A stretch of DNA of 64,000 nucleotides from Acorus gramineus (GCA_030737835.1 JAUJYN010000068.1:1-64000), one strand, 5' to 3'. Shown: positions 1-11,380, counted from the stretch's first letter. The notes: generated by a model from the sequence alone, not told the origin. Numbers and translations: made by a program.

Positions 1-581
1 GGGTGAGGGTGAGGGTGTAGTGGGTTGGCGGTAGCGACTCACTGGACTATTTAGCTGTTGCCATTTTGTGGCTTTTAATAATGAGATTTGGATTAATAAT
101 ATCTGGTTGTGGTTAATATAAGCTGTGATGCATGGGTTGTGCTGTTCACTGAGCGTGTGGCTCACTCCTCGCATAATATTTTTCTCCAGTGTCGTCTGAG
201 TCAGATCTGGAGGAAGAGCTCCGCGAGGGACTTCATCAGTAGCGGAGTAGCGCCACGTCCCGCGAGTGTCAGAGGCTATGGCATCCCTTTTGCTTGTATG
301 TATTATATTCCGTGCTTGGGCACGCGTTTGTATTGTATTTGGATGTCTTTGTATATATTGGCTCTCACAGGACAGTTGATTATGTATCGAGTCTGTAATA
401 TGTTTTTGGATTACAGATTCAGTCTTTTAGCTTCCGCTATTTGGTGTATATATCATGTCAGCCCTGCTTGGTTTGTGTTGTCATTTTTAGCTATTGTGTG
501 AGTATGTTATTGAACTCCTGTTTACTGATATCATATATACACTTGCCGCGTCCCGGGGTCGACCGGCCCTGGGGCGTGACA
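1..581 (+). repeat. LTR 3' end fragment (L3-like)
   Basis: This is the last part of a plus-strand LTR cut off by the window edge. It starts in the G-rich GGGTGA repeats, passes through the conserved CACTGAGCGTGTGGCTCAC block and the hairpin GAGTCTGTAAT/ATTACAGATTC at about 389-420, and ends at 581 with GGGGCGTGACA. It is closest to the 3' part of the LTRs of element E but diverged, including one region (about 50-115) that does not match. No internal region follows, so it is a solo LTR or a truncated LTR. Confidence 0.8.
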
Positions 582-637
582 AATACACAATTATGGTGCC
601 CCAGGGGAGGGCAATGCACGCCTACGTGCATCGAACG
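582..637 (-). repeat. 56-bp inverted LTR scrap
   Basis: Reading the reverse strand, these 56 bases are identical to positions 2013-2068 inside the neighbouring LTR. They sit exactly between the end of one LTR (581) and a partial LTR start (638). This looks like a templated filler or the remains of an inverted LTR. Confidence 0.85.
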
Positions 638-659
638 TGTTTATATGTGTCACTTTTAG
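638..659 (+). repeat. truncated LTR start
   Basis: TGTTTATATGTGTCACTTTT resembles the first 21 bases of the L1 LTR and is directly followed by a full LTR start at 660. It is a head-to-head-of-LTR tandem scrap with no sign of a target duplication. Confidence 0.6.
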
Positions 660-909
660 TGTTATATATGTGTCACTTTTAACCTTCCGGGCACCTTTGG
701 GACATTTCTAGCAGTTTTTCAACTTTTTCTTTTTTCGATCGGAACCGCTAAAATTTTGGACTTTTAGCTATCATCATGAGCTTGAGAACTCCGATTGAAA
801 AATCTAACTGCACATTATGTGTCCTGGTGCCATTTCAAACCACTCACGAAAATTTCATCGAATTCCGGTAACGTTTCAGAATTTGGCAGTTCCGAATCGT
901 ATCCGGGTT

Positions 910-1037
910 TTGACCGAGTGAGAATGTCAAAGGGGGACTTGACCAAGTCAAAGAAGACTTTGACCAAGTCAAGTTTGACCATTGACTTGGTCAAATTCTT
1001 TTGTTTTTTTGTGTGGTTAGGTTGACTCAAAGTCAAA
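910..1037. promoter_or_regulatory. cluster of W-box-like TTGAC motifs in the LTR
   Basis: About eleven TTGAC cores occur on both strands in 128 bp, mostly TTGACC or TTGACT. TTGAC[C/T] is the known W-box, the binding site of plant WRKY transcription factors. The cluster lies in the first 400 bases of the LTR, where the promoter/enhancer region (U3) is expected. It recurs in the other L1 LTRs (about 7560-7690, 11458-11545, 13685-13815, 24345-24475) and in L3 (about 32415-32520, 50935-51040) but not in L2. Binding is inferred. Confidence 0.5.
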
Positions 1038-1052
1038 CCACCAAAAACCCTA

Positions 1053-1079
1053 AGTGTGTGAGTGTGTGTGTGTGTGTGC
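1053..1079 (+). repeat. TG microsatellite in LTR
   Basis: A run of GT dinucleotides with one interruption. Matching tracts stand at the same LTR position at about 7502-7530 (as AC), 13835-13867 and 24298-24326, with different lengths. Confidence 0.85.
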
Positions 1080-1424
1080 AACCACTTGGACGCCCACCTT
1101 CCTTTCCCTTCTCTTCTCTTCATCTCTCTCTCTCTCTCACACACAAATCCATCTCCCTCTTCTTTATTTTCCTCCATTAGAGCTAGTAGGAGAAGAAGAA
1201 CAAGGAAACCCTAGAAGGGGAAAAGATAGGTAAGGTTGTGATCTATCTTTCTATGGTCTTTGTTTTGTATTCCCCTTTGTTGACCTCCCTCTCATGGCTT
1301 CTCCCCCACCCCTGTTTCAGCCATTTTTAGGGCTGAGAGTGGCTGAGGTGGTGGTGGTCTTGGTGGTGGCGATTTGGTGCGCGAAGGGCACCCGAGCTTC
1401 CTCCCTTGTTCTTCCTCTCTTTGG

Positions 1425-1945
1425 GTAAGTCCTTCTCCTCCCTATGCTTGTTTAGATGCTTGTTTAGGGTATGTAAATGGTTATGCATGTTATGCATGGG
1501 TGTTGGGGAGGGGGGTGTGGGAGGGCTGAGGAGGGGTGGAAGGGCTCGGGCGCGCGTGCGAAGTCATCCGCGCACGTCTGCGCGCACTGGCGGGCGCGCG
1601 TACGCGCAGATGCGCGGGCGTGCGCGCAGGGTGCTGCGCGGGCGCACAGTGCGCGCGGGTATGCGCTGGCTGGGCACGCGTGCGCGCGGGCAAGGGCGCG
1701 ACAGTGCGCCCGGGGCGCAGGGGCGCGTGCGGGCGTGCGCATTCGTGCGTGCGCGTGCGGGGGGCCATGCGTATGGCTGCCCGAGGGTTCGGGAGGGTGT
1801 CAGGGCACTCGGACTCGCGTGCGTACGCGCGTGCTCGCATGCGTGCGGGTCCGTATGCATGCTTGTCCGAGTGTTGGGTATTTCTAGTAAATTTCTTATG
1901 TATTTGTGTAGTTTACTCACCATATTGAATGCCCATGTCTTGCAG
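1425..1945 (+). other. candidate intron inside the LTR
   Basis: GGGTAAGT at 1423-1430 is a good splice donor, and GTCTTGCAG ending at 1945 is a good acceptor, followed by ATCTTGACGGACGG. The same pair is kept in the LTRs of all four types while the sequence between them is GC-rich, repetitive and very variable (for example 462 bp at 32951-33412, 962 bp at 36146-37107, 934 bp at 44148-45081). Keeping the ends and losing the middle is what an intron does. No transcript is available, so splicing is inferred. Confidence 0.45.
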
Positions 1946-3017
1946 ATCTTGACGGACGGTCACGCAACGACCCGGGTTTCAGTGAGTGGGACAATCCAAC
2001 CCAGTAGGGAGGCGTTCGATGCACGTAGGCGTGCATTGCCCTCCCCTGGGGCACCATAATTGTGTATTAACTTGTAATAAATGTAAAGCTATGCAATGCA
2101 TGATTAATATGATGTATCCATGCCACCTTAGACTTTGTATGCTAGGGATATGCACCCTTATATCATGTATAGCGGCCTATGCATGTTTAGTCACCATGTC
2201 CCTTGATAGGAAAGCCCCGAACTATGCATGTTCCCATCTAGTTTAATCTAATTAAATCAAAATGAGAGCATTTAGTTATAAGCATGCCTTAGAGAATATT
2301 ATAACCTTGTTGTTATAATATATGTCTCCCCGCATCTGAGTTATGCGCCCTGGAGGAATTCTTGAGAATTCATGACATTATTAGCGTTACAAATCGGTGT
2401 CGACGGATCCAAGAGGATCGTATCCGTGTGAGTAGGCTGTCTTCTCCTTTTGGTTGGATCCGATGTAGGGACTCCCCGGCGTTGGCTGACCTGACAGAGG
2501 GCTCCCGTCCGTAGGTACCTCCGATGCGTCGGACAGTACTGATAGTGGGAGTATACCAGGTGGAGGCTACGGAGTGTGGGAGAGGCTACCGGGTGGACCA
2601 GGGGTGGAGAGCGGTCTAGTATGCCCCAAGAGGCCCATGTCACCCCCAGTAAAGGGTGAGGGTGAGGGGGGAGGTGGGTTGGCGATGAAACGACCCACTA
2701 GAATGTGTAGTTGCTCCCGTGTTAGGGGCTATAAATTATTTAAGGTTAATATGAATTGTGATGCATGGGTTGTGCTATTCACTGAGCGTGTGGCTCACCC
2801 CTCGCATATATTTTTCTCCAGTTATATCTGAGTCGGATCTGAAGGAGGAGCTCCCCGAGGCACCACAGCAGTAGCGGAGCAGCGTCACGTTCTGCGAGTG
2901 AGAGGCCATCAGCATCCCCTTCTTGATTGTATGTATTGTTTATCCGTGCTTGGGCACACGTTTGTATTTTGATGTCGTTGTGTATATTGGCTCTCACAGG
3001 ACAGTTGATTATGTATC

Positions 3018-3049
3018 GGGTCTGTAATATGTCTTTGAATTACAGACTC
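3018..3049 (+). other. conserved LTR hairpin
   Basis: An 11-bp stem (one G-U pair) closes a 10-base loop about 160 bases before the LTR end. The same hairpin is found at 34475-34506 (E), 38399-38428 (F) and 60969-60997 (L4). In F one A-T pair has become G-C by paired changes, which argues for a folded RNA. Confidence 0.6.
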
Positions 3050-3215
3050 AGTCGTTTAAGCTTCCGCTATTTGTATATATTATGTCAGCTACACTTTTGT
3101 CTGTGTTGTCATTTTCGATGTTGTTTAGAGTATTTTATTGATCTCCTGTATAGACTGCTGATATTATATATATTTGCCACGTATCGGGGACGGCCGCCTG
3201 GGGCGTGACAAAAGT

Positions 3216-3228
3216 TGGTATCAGAGCC
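3216..3228 (+). other. primer-binding site of element A
   Basis: TGGTATCAGAGCC, five bases after the LTR end, is complementary to the 3' end of plant initiator-methionine tRNA and primes minus-strand DNA synthesis. Confidence 0.92.
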
Positions 3229-3323
3229 TGGTCCTGTCAGAGCCAATTGTTTTCTTAGAGATGAGTCCTAGGATTTCTATATGAGTATTCTGATCCTAGT
3301 GTCTGTTTTCTTAGGTTGCTGAT

Positions 3324-5190
3324 ATGCCTCCTCGCAGAGGAATGCGTGGACGTGGTCCCTCTCGGCCTTTGGAGGTTCCCGGACCTACCAGAGGCGAGGA
3401 GTCTACTGGAGAGTCCTCGGCTATGAGGCCAGGACCGGCGCAGGATCCTCCTGCATGGGAGCGTGCTTACACTCGTATCGCAGATCTGGTGGAGACTCAG
3501 ACTAGGGCACTGGAGGCCCAGACTAGGGCGTTAGCTGAGCAGGCACGAGAGATCTAGGAGCTGCGGACGGCCCGCGAGGCAGTTCCACAGGTCCCCTTGG
3601 TGGCAGATCCACCGGTGGTGCCCGACGTACCCCCTGTCCCCGTGGTGATTCCGGTGGTGGGAGTTCAGGATCCCCTAGAGAGGGAGGTGGAGCTAGAGGC
3701 TGCAGCACGGGTGCATCAGAGCGGCCTCACTGCCTTTCTGAAGCTCCACCCTCCCGAGTTCCATGGCCAGACGGCGGACCCCCTTGCCCCTGAGCGTTGG
3801 TTGATGGAGGTGGACAAGATCTTCTCGACCATGCACTGCACCGACCGCCAGCGTGTCTCCCTGGCCACCTTCATGCTGAAGGGTAGCGCCGCCGACTGGT
3901 GGGCTACCCGATCGGTGGACATCCCCGAGGGAGTGGAGCGACTTCTATGGGCTGGGTTCTGGAGGTACTTTCTGGAGGAGTACTTCCCATTTTTGACACG
4001 CCAGATCGTGATGCGAGAGTTCGAGCAGCTGACGCAGGGCTCCATGTCAGTCGCTGACTACTCCACACGCTTCACGAGGCTTTCCAGGTTCGCCCCCGCC
4101 TTGGTGATGGATGAGGAGACGCGATGCCGTCGTTTCAAGATGGGTCTCATTAGCACCATCCGGGTGCATGTCACCTCGCAGGCGTTCACGAGGTACTCAG
4201 ACTTGGTGTCTCGGGCGAAGACAGTCGAGCGAGACCTTGGGGTCCCTTTGGGGGTTCCAACCCCTTCTGCAGACCAGAGGCCCCCCAGGAGCCAGGACCA
4301 GGGACATCGCAAGAAGAAGCGGCCCCGCTTTGATCAGTCAGCGGCTGCCGCTACTCCAGTCGATGTGGTGCCAGTGCGAGGTCCAGCACCCATTGCGGTA
4401 GTACCAGTCCAGGCCAGGTAGCCGGAGAAGCGGTGCTGTTTCCATTGTCAGCGTGTCGGGCATATTTTATATAATTGCCCTGATGCTGGCCGACCCCGTG
4501 TGCTGCACCCGCAGCAGCAGCAGCTACAGCAGCAGCCGCACCAGCAGCAGCAGCCACAGCGTCAGCAGCAGTAGCCACAGGGTGGCCGAGTTGACCAGAG
4601 GAGGCAGCCAGTGCAGCCTGCGAGGCGTGCCCCTGCTCCTCAGCCGCAGTTTGTACAGGGCCGAGTTGCAGCACTTTCAGCCGAGGAGGCGCAGGCTTCG
4701 GGTAGCGTGGTCCGAGGTATTGTTTTGATCTCCCAGCTCCCTGCATATGTGTTATTTGATTCCGGAGCCACGCACTCGTTCGTGTCTCCCATTTTTGTGA
4801 GACGGATGGGCGTGGCGTCCGCCCCTCTTGATGTTATGCTGGAGATATCATTGCCCGTCGGAGACCGTATTCTCCTCCGTTCTGGTTACCAAGGGTGTAC
4901 CGTGGTGATTGCGGAGCATGAGTTTCCAGTGGAGTTGGTGGAGCTCGCCATGTCGGACTTTGATGCCATCCTGGGAATGGATTGGCTCTCAGCTAGTCAC
5001 GCCAGCATCGACTGTTTCGCGAAGTCGGTGTCTTTCCACCTTCCGGGTCGGAGGTCTTTCCAGTTCGTGTCGCTATCCAGGCGTGGAGACTCCTTCAAGG
5101 AGGATGTGAGGGCTTTCTGGTGTATATCGCTGAGGAGAACGCACCACTGTGGGCAGATATCAGTCAGACTCCGATCGTGGTGGAATATCC
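3324..5190 (+). pseudogene. gag and protease of element A (broken)
   Basis: Gag starts with MPPRRGMRGRG, about 95 bases after the primer-binding site, and is followed by the capsid-like region (SVADYSTRF), a CCHC zinc knuckle (CCFHCQRVGH, near 4435) and a glutamine-rich stretch coded by CAG repeats. Next comes the aspartic protease with its active site [12 protein letters not shown] (near 4755) and the partner motif ILGMDWL (near 4970). In-frame TAG stops stand at 3555-3557 and 4419-4421, with another in the CAG tract. Near 5068 a 33-bp segment flanked by TTCGTG repeats is lost together with one further base, which shifts the frame. Gag packages the RNA and protease cuts Gag-Pol. No function is possible here. 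Confidence 0.9.
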
Positions 5191-7936
5191 TATCATGCCC
5201 CAGGGCGGCCGTCCCCGAGACGCGGCAATGGTATATATGATATCAGCTGTCTATACTAGAGATCAATAAAATATTCTATACAACATCGAAAATGACAACA
5301 CAGACAGAAAGGTGGCTGACATAATATATACAAATAGCGGAAGCTAAAAGACTGAGTCTGTAATTCAAAAGACATATTACAGACCCGATACATAATCAAC
5401 TGTCTTGTGAGAGCCAATATATACAACGACATCCAAATATAATACAAACGTGTGCCCAAGCACGGAATACAATACATACAATCAAAAGGGGATGCTGATG
5501 GCCTCTCACTCGCAGAACGTGACGCTGCTCCGCTACTGCTGATGTGGCTCAGGGAGCTCCTCCTTCAGATCCGACTCAGATATAACTGGAGAAAAAAATA
5601 TATGCGAGGGGTGAGCCACACGCTCAGTGAATAGCACAACCCATGCATCACAATTCATATTAACCATATAATATTTATAGCCCTTAACACGGGAGCAACT
5701 ACACATTCTAGTGGGTCGTCTCATCGCCAACCCACTTTCCCTCCCCTCACCCTCACCCTTTCCGAGGGGTGACATGGGCCTCTTGGGGCATACTAGACCG
5801 CTTTCCACCCCTGGCCCCACCGGGTAGCCTCTCCCACCCTCGTAGCCTCCACCTGGTATACTCCCACGATCAGCACAGTCCGACGCATCGGAGGCACCTA
5901 CAGATGGGAGCCCTCTGTCAGGCCAGCTAACGCCGGGGAGTTCCTACCTCGGATCCCAACCAATAAGGAGAAGACAGCCTACTCACGCGGATATGATCCT
6001 CTTGGATCCGTCGACACCGATTGTAACTCTACTAATGTCATGAATTCTCAAGAATTCCTCCAAGGCGCATAACTAAGATGCGGGGAGACATATATTATAA
6101 CAACAAGGTTATAATATTCTCTAAAGCATGCTAATAACCATATGCTCGCATTTGATTTAAATAAATTAAACTAAATGGGAAACATGCGTAGGTCGAGGCT
6201 TTCCTAGCATGAAAACATGGTATCAGGATGCATAGGCCTCTATCCACAACATAAGGGTGCATATCCCTAGCATACAAAGCCTAAGGTGGCATGGATACAA
6301 CATAATGATCATGCATAGCACAGTTTACACTTATTACAAATTAATACGCAATTATGGTGCCCCAGGGGAGGGCAATGCACGCCTACGTGCATCGAACGCC
6401 TCCCTACTGGGTTGGATTGTCCCACTCACCAAAACCCGGGTCGTCGCGTGACCGTCCGTCAAGATCTGCAAGACAGGGCATTCAATACGGTGAGCAAAAT
6501 ACACAAATACATAAGAAATACACTAGAAATACCCAACACTCGGACAAGCATGCATACGGCCCGCACGCACGCGAGCACGCGCGTACGCACGCGAGTCCGA
6601 GTGCCCCGACACTGTCCCGAACCCACGGGTAGCCATACGCCCGGCCACCCGCATGCGCACGCCCGAAGGCGCACACACGCACGTGCCGCTGCACCCCGGG
6701 CGCACTACCGCGCCCCAGGCCGCGTGCCCAGACGCGCTACCGCGCGTCTGCCCGTGTGCCCAGACAAGTTGCCGCGCGCGCGCGCACGCTCGCGCGCGCC
6801 CGCGCGCACCGTGCATCCAGCCCCGGGTGCACCCGCGCGCACTGTGCCCTAGCGCAGCACCTCGCGCGCACACCCGCACGCACTGCGCGCACTGCGCCCC
6901 CGCGCAGCACACCGCGCGCACGACCGCGCGTCCGCGCGTAAGCACGCACGCCCCCATCGCGCCCGATTACGCGCGCCAACCCTGTCTGCCCGCGCAGACT
7001 CGCGCGCACGCGCGCGGATGACCCCGCACGCGCGCCCGAGCCCTTCCTACTCCCTTCCTCAGCCCTCCCACACCCCTAACACACATGCATACCATGCATA
7101 CACCATTTCACACCCTAACAAGCATCTAATCCTAGCTAGGGGAGGAGGAAAGCTTACCCAAAGGAGGAAGAACCAACGGAGGAACTCGGGTGCCCTTCGC
7201 GCACCGAATCGCCACCACCAAGACCTCCACCACCAAGACTCTTCTCAGCCCTAGCAAAGGCTGAAATCAGGGGAGAAGGGGAGCCTTGAGAGGGAGGCAA
7301 ACAAAGGGGAATGCACAATAAAAACCATAGGAAGGTAGATCCAACCCTTACCTATCTTTTCTCCTTCTAGGGCTTTTCTTTTCTTCCACTCTTACTAGAT
7401 CAAAAAGAGGAATTAAAGAGAAGGGATGTGAGGGTTTGTGTGAGTGAAAGAGAGAAGAAGAAGATGAACATGAAGGGGGGTGCACGCCTAAGTGAAGCTC
7501 CCACACACACACACACACACTCACACACTTAGCCACTTAGGGTTTTTGGTCTTTTGGGAACTTTGACCTTAGGTCAACCCATCCACACAAACAAACAAAA
7601 CCAATTGACCAAGTCAAGGGTCAAACTTGACTTGGTCAAAGTCATCTTTGACTTGGTCAAGTCTCCCCATGACTTTTCGCTTGGTCAAAACCCGGATACG
7701 ATTCGAAACTGTGAAATTCTGAAACGTTATCGGAATTCGATGAAATTTTCGTGAGTGGCTTGAAATGGCACCAGGACACATAATGTGCAGTTAGATTTTC
7801 AATCGGAGTTCTCAAACTCATGATGATGGCTAAAAGTCCAAAATTTTAGCGGTTCCGATCGAAAAAAGAAAAAGTTGAAAAACTGCCAGAATGCTCCAAT
7901 GGTGACCAGAAGGCTAAAAGTGACACATATATAACA
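5191..7936 (-). repeat. 3' LTR of element B (type L1)
   Basis: About 2.75 kb in reverse orientation. The LTR end is decayed (TATCATGCCCC instead of TGTCACGCCCC) and the LTR start TGTTATATATGTGTCAC is read backwards at 7920-7936. It has the same modules as 660-3210, with a GC-rich core at about 6545-7030 and an AC repeat at 7502-7530. Confidence 0.9.
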
Positions 7937-7949
7937 TTCTTCCCCCCTT
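7937..7949 (-). other. polypurine tract of element B
   Basis: The reverse strand reads AAGGGGGGAAGAA directly before the LTR start. This is the purine tract that primes plus-strand DNA synthesis. Confidence 0.88.
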
Positions 7950-7984
7950 AGGAAATTTTGTCCTCAAAATAAATACAAAAACAT

Positions 7985-10900
7985 CTAGGAAGGGAAAAGA
8001 TGCGGGTATGCGTCACGCATGGCGTCCTCGAGCTCCCAAGTGGCCTCGGCACCAGAACGGTGCTGCCATCGCACCTTAACCAGCTGGACGGTCTTGGTGC
8101 GGAGCCTCTTCTCGCGTCGGTCCAGGATCTCGATCGGCTGCTCCACGAATGACAAGTCCGGCTCAAAAATGACGTGAGCAGGATCGTGGACATAACGCCT
8201 CAGCTGCGAGACATGGAAGACGTCATGGGCCTGAGCCAACTGTGGGGGCAGAGCTATGCGATAGGCCACCTCTCCAACCCGCTCGAGGATGAGGAACGGC
8301 CCAATGAAACGCGGACTCAGCTTGCCCCGCACACCGAAACGGAAGATGCCCTTCATCGGGGACACCTTCAGGAAGACATGGTCACCAACCTCGAAGGCGA
8401 GCTCACGGCGACGACGATCGGCATAGCTCTTCTGACGGCTCTGAGCGACTCGGATACGCTCGCGAATCGTCTTGACCATCTCTGAGGTCTGGTGGATGAT
8501 CTCTGGTCCCTCCAACTGGCGCTCTCCGACCTCGTCCCAACACAAGGGGGACCTGCAGCTGCGACCATAGAGCGCCTCGTATGGTGCCATCCGGATACTC
8601 GAGTGGTAGCTGTTGTTGTAGGCAAACTCCACCAACAGAAGATGCCTCTCCCAACTGCCCCCAAAGTCGAGAACGCAAGCTCGCAGCATGTCCTCCAGGG
8701 TCTGAATCGTCCTCTCCGACTGGCCGTCTGTCTGCGGATGAAACGCTGTACTGAAGTGGAGGTTCGTACCAAGGGCGTGCTGGAGGCTACGCCAAACCTC
8801 GAAGTAAATCTCGCGTCTCTATCAGAGATGATGCTGACGGGAGTGCCATGAGACGAACAATCTTTGAGACAAACAACTGCGCCAGGGTGTCCAGAGAATC
8901 GGTGAGTCGGATGGGGAGGAAATGAGCGGACTTTGTCAGCAATGGACTGCAGCTTCCCCGCGATGGCATCGCGACCCGAACGTGAACGCGACCCGAACGT
9001 AACCTAGATGGCATCGCGACCCGAACGTGACCTCGGCAAACCCAAAATGAAGTCCATGGTGATCTGCTCCCACTTCCATTGAGGAATCTCAATGGACTGC
9101 AGCTTCCCCACAGGACGCTGATGCTCCGACTTCACCTGCTGGCATACCAAGCAACGGGCAACGAAACGGGCAATATCCGTCTTCATCCCGCGCCACCAGT
9201 AGCCACGACGAAGGCCCCTGTACATCTTCGTGCCACCAGGATGCACTGTGTACCTCGAACGATGGGCCTCGTCCAAGATCTTCTGCTTCAGCTCTGCATC
9301 GTCAGGAATGCATACTCGACCTCTGAATCGCAGGATCCCGTCCTCGCGAATCTGGTAGTACGGACGCTCGCCCCGGGCGACGCCTTCAGAGAGGACTAGA
9401 AAGTGAGGATCCTGCCCCTGAGCCGTGCGGATCTCATCGAGAAGAACGGGCTGCACCACTAGCCTGGCCAAAAAGCCACCCGTAGGAGTCTCTCGAACGC
9501 TGATCCAGCAAGCGGCCTCCTCCAGAAGCCTCCAACGACGTACAGCCATGTGGGCGGCCATGCCCAAGGGCTGCCTGCTGAGAGCATCCGCCACGACATT
9601 CGCCTTACTCGGATGGTAAGCGATGTCACAATCATAGTCCTTCAGGAACTCGACCCAACGTCTCTGATGCATGTTGAGCTCCGGCTGGGACTGCAAATAA
9701 GTCAAGCTCTTGTGATCGGTGAAGAGCTCGAACTCCTCGCCATAGAGGTAGTGCCTCCACATCTTCAGCGCAAAGATGATCGCTGCTAACTCTAAGTCGT
9801 GGGTGGGGTAATTCTGCTCATGGGGCTTCAACTGACGCGATGCGTAAGCCACAACCTTACCGTGCTGCATCAGGACGCAACCCACACCCAACCGCGATGC
9901 ATCGGAGTAAACTGCGAACCCACCACTCCCAGACAAAAGGGTAACAACTGGCGCTGAGGTGAGCCTTCGCTTCAGCTCCAGGAAGCTCTCCTCGCAAGCA
10001 AGGGACCACGAACCGGACATCCTTCCGAGTGAGGCGGGTAAGAGGAACAGCTATCTTCGAGAAACCCTCGACAAACCTCCTGTAATAACCCGCCAAGCCC
10101 AGGAAGCTCTGAATCTCTCGACGGTCGACGCCAATTTGACACGGCGAGCATCTTGTCCGGGTCCACAGATATGCCCTCGCCGAAAATCACGTGACCTAGA
10201 AAGGCCATACGCTCCAACCGAAACTCGCACTTACTGAACTTGGCGAACAACTGATGTTAGTCCAAAGTCTCCAAGACAGTGCGGAGGTGGTGAGCGTGCT
10301 CCTCAAGACTCCTCGAGTACACCAGAATGTCATCGATGAAGACTACTACAAAGGAGTCGAGGAAGGGCTGAAACACCCCGTTCATCAGATCCATGAAAGC
10401 CATCGGCGCATTTGTCAACCCAAACGGCAGTACTCTGAACTCGTAGTGCCCATAACGGGTACGAAAGGCCATCTTTGGGATGTCTGACTCCCGGATCTTC
10501 AGCTGATAGTAGCCAGAACAGAGATCGATCTTAGAAAAGACACGCGCTCCCTGGAGCTGGTCAAACAGATCGTCAATCCGTGGCAAGGGGTACTTGTTCT
10601 TCACGGTCCGCTTGTTTAGCTACCTGTAATCAATACAAAGCCGCAGCGAACTGTCCCTCTTCCGCACAAACAAAACAGGGGCTCCCCATGGAGAAACACT
10701 CAGACGTGCAAAACCCTTCTCCAGCAACTCCTCCAACTGCTCCTTGAGCACCTTCAGCTCTGCTGGGGCCATCCGGTACGGAGCTCTCAAAATCGGCTCG
10801 GTCCCCAGAATCAGATTTATCTCAAACTCGATCGCGCGATCCGGTGGTAATCCCAGAAGATCATCGGGGAAAACCCCGGGATACTCTGCCACGATCGGAG

Positions 10901-11380
10901 TCTGACTGATATTTGCCCGCAGCGGTGCGTCCTCCTCTGCAATGTACGCTAGAAAGCCCTCGCATCCTCCCTGAAGGAGTCACCATGCCTGAATGGACGA
11001 CACGAACCCCAAAGGGGCTATGTCACGATCGCCCACAAACTGGAAGGACCTCCGACCCGAAAGGTCGAAAGACACCGACTTAGCAAAACAGTCGATGCTG
11101 GCATGACTAGCTGAGAGCCAATCCATTCCCAGGATGGCATCGAAGTCCATCATGGCGAGCTCTACCAACTCCACTGGAAACTCATGCTCCGCAACCACCA
11201 CGGTACACCCTCGGTAAACAGAACAGAGAAGAATACGGTCTCCGACGGGCAATGATATCTCCAGGATAACATCAAGAGGGGCGGACGCCACGCTCATCGT
11301 CTCGCAAAAGCGGGAGACACAAACGAGTGCGTGGCTCCGGAATCTAATAACACATATGCAGGGAGCTGGGAGATCAGAAC
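7985..11380 (-). pseudogene. pol of element B (broken)
   Basis: Read on the minus strand this holds the protease (ILGMDWL, near 11125), reverse transcriptase (FIDDILVYS, near 10340), RNase H (TDHKSL, near 9715; ADALSRQ near 9595), the integrase zinc-binding part (near 9270-9120), the integrase core, the GPF module and a C-terminal chromodomain ending PHLFPS at 7985. Breaks include a TAG stop near 10620, a lost stretch near 10115, a degraded integrase core between about 8800 and 9030, and a short deletion near 8170. The 8955-9025 part carries extra copies of GCGACCCGAACGT. No product is expected. Confidence 0.9.

Larger units (their letters stand above)
660..3210 (+). repeat. 5' LTR of element A (type L1)
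   Basis: About 2.55 kb, starting TGTTATATATGTGTCAC and ending GGGGCGTGACA directly before the leader and primer-binding site. From the start it holds a cluster of TTGAC motifs (910-1037), a TG microsatellite, CT-rich stretches, a candidate intron with an extremely GC-rich core (1425-1945), a G-rich GGGTGA tract near 2660, the conserved CTGAGCGTGTGGCTCAC block near 2785, and the hairpin at 3018-3049. It is the reference copy for type L1 here. Confidence 0.93.
660..5190 (+). mobile_element. Element A, truncated Ty3/gypsy (Tekay-like)
   Basis: A plus-strand retrotransposon with a complete 5' LTR (660-3210), primer-binding site, gag and the protease part of pol. It stops at 5190, in the linker between protease and reverse transcriptase, where the 3' LTR of the oppositely oriented element B begins. 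Reverse transcriptase, integrase and the 3' LTR are missing. The coding part has several stops and a deletion, so it is dead. Confidence 0.88.
5191..11380 (-). mobile_element. Element B, 5'-truncated Ty3/gypsy
   Basis: A minus-strand element. Its 3' LTR is 5191-7936 and its pol region runs from 7937 to 11380. The 5' LTR, gag and primer-binding site are absent. At 11380/11381 the protease sequence is joined directly to the middle of a plus-strand L1 LTR, so the end was lost by deletion or recombination. It carries many stops and small deletions. Confidence 0.87.

Noticed and set aside
1406..2059. Long open frames on both strands in GC-rich LTR cores (also near 6412-7021, 14107-14727, 21779-22756, 36202-36953, 44164-44907, 59009-59442)
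   Set aside because: The translations are alanine/arginine-rich low-complexity strings, overlap in several frames and are not conserved among LTR copies. They come from GC-rich repeats without stop codons.
3216..3228. tRNA-like sequence near the LTR ends
   Set aside because: Only 13 bases complementary to the tRNA 3' end are present. There is no cloverleaf, so it is a primer-binding site and not a tRNA gene.
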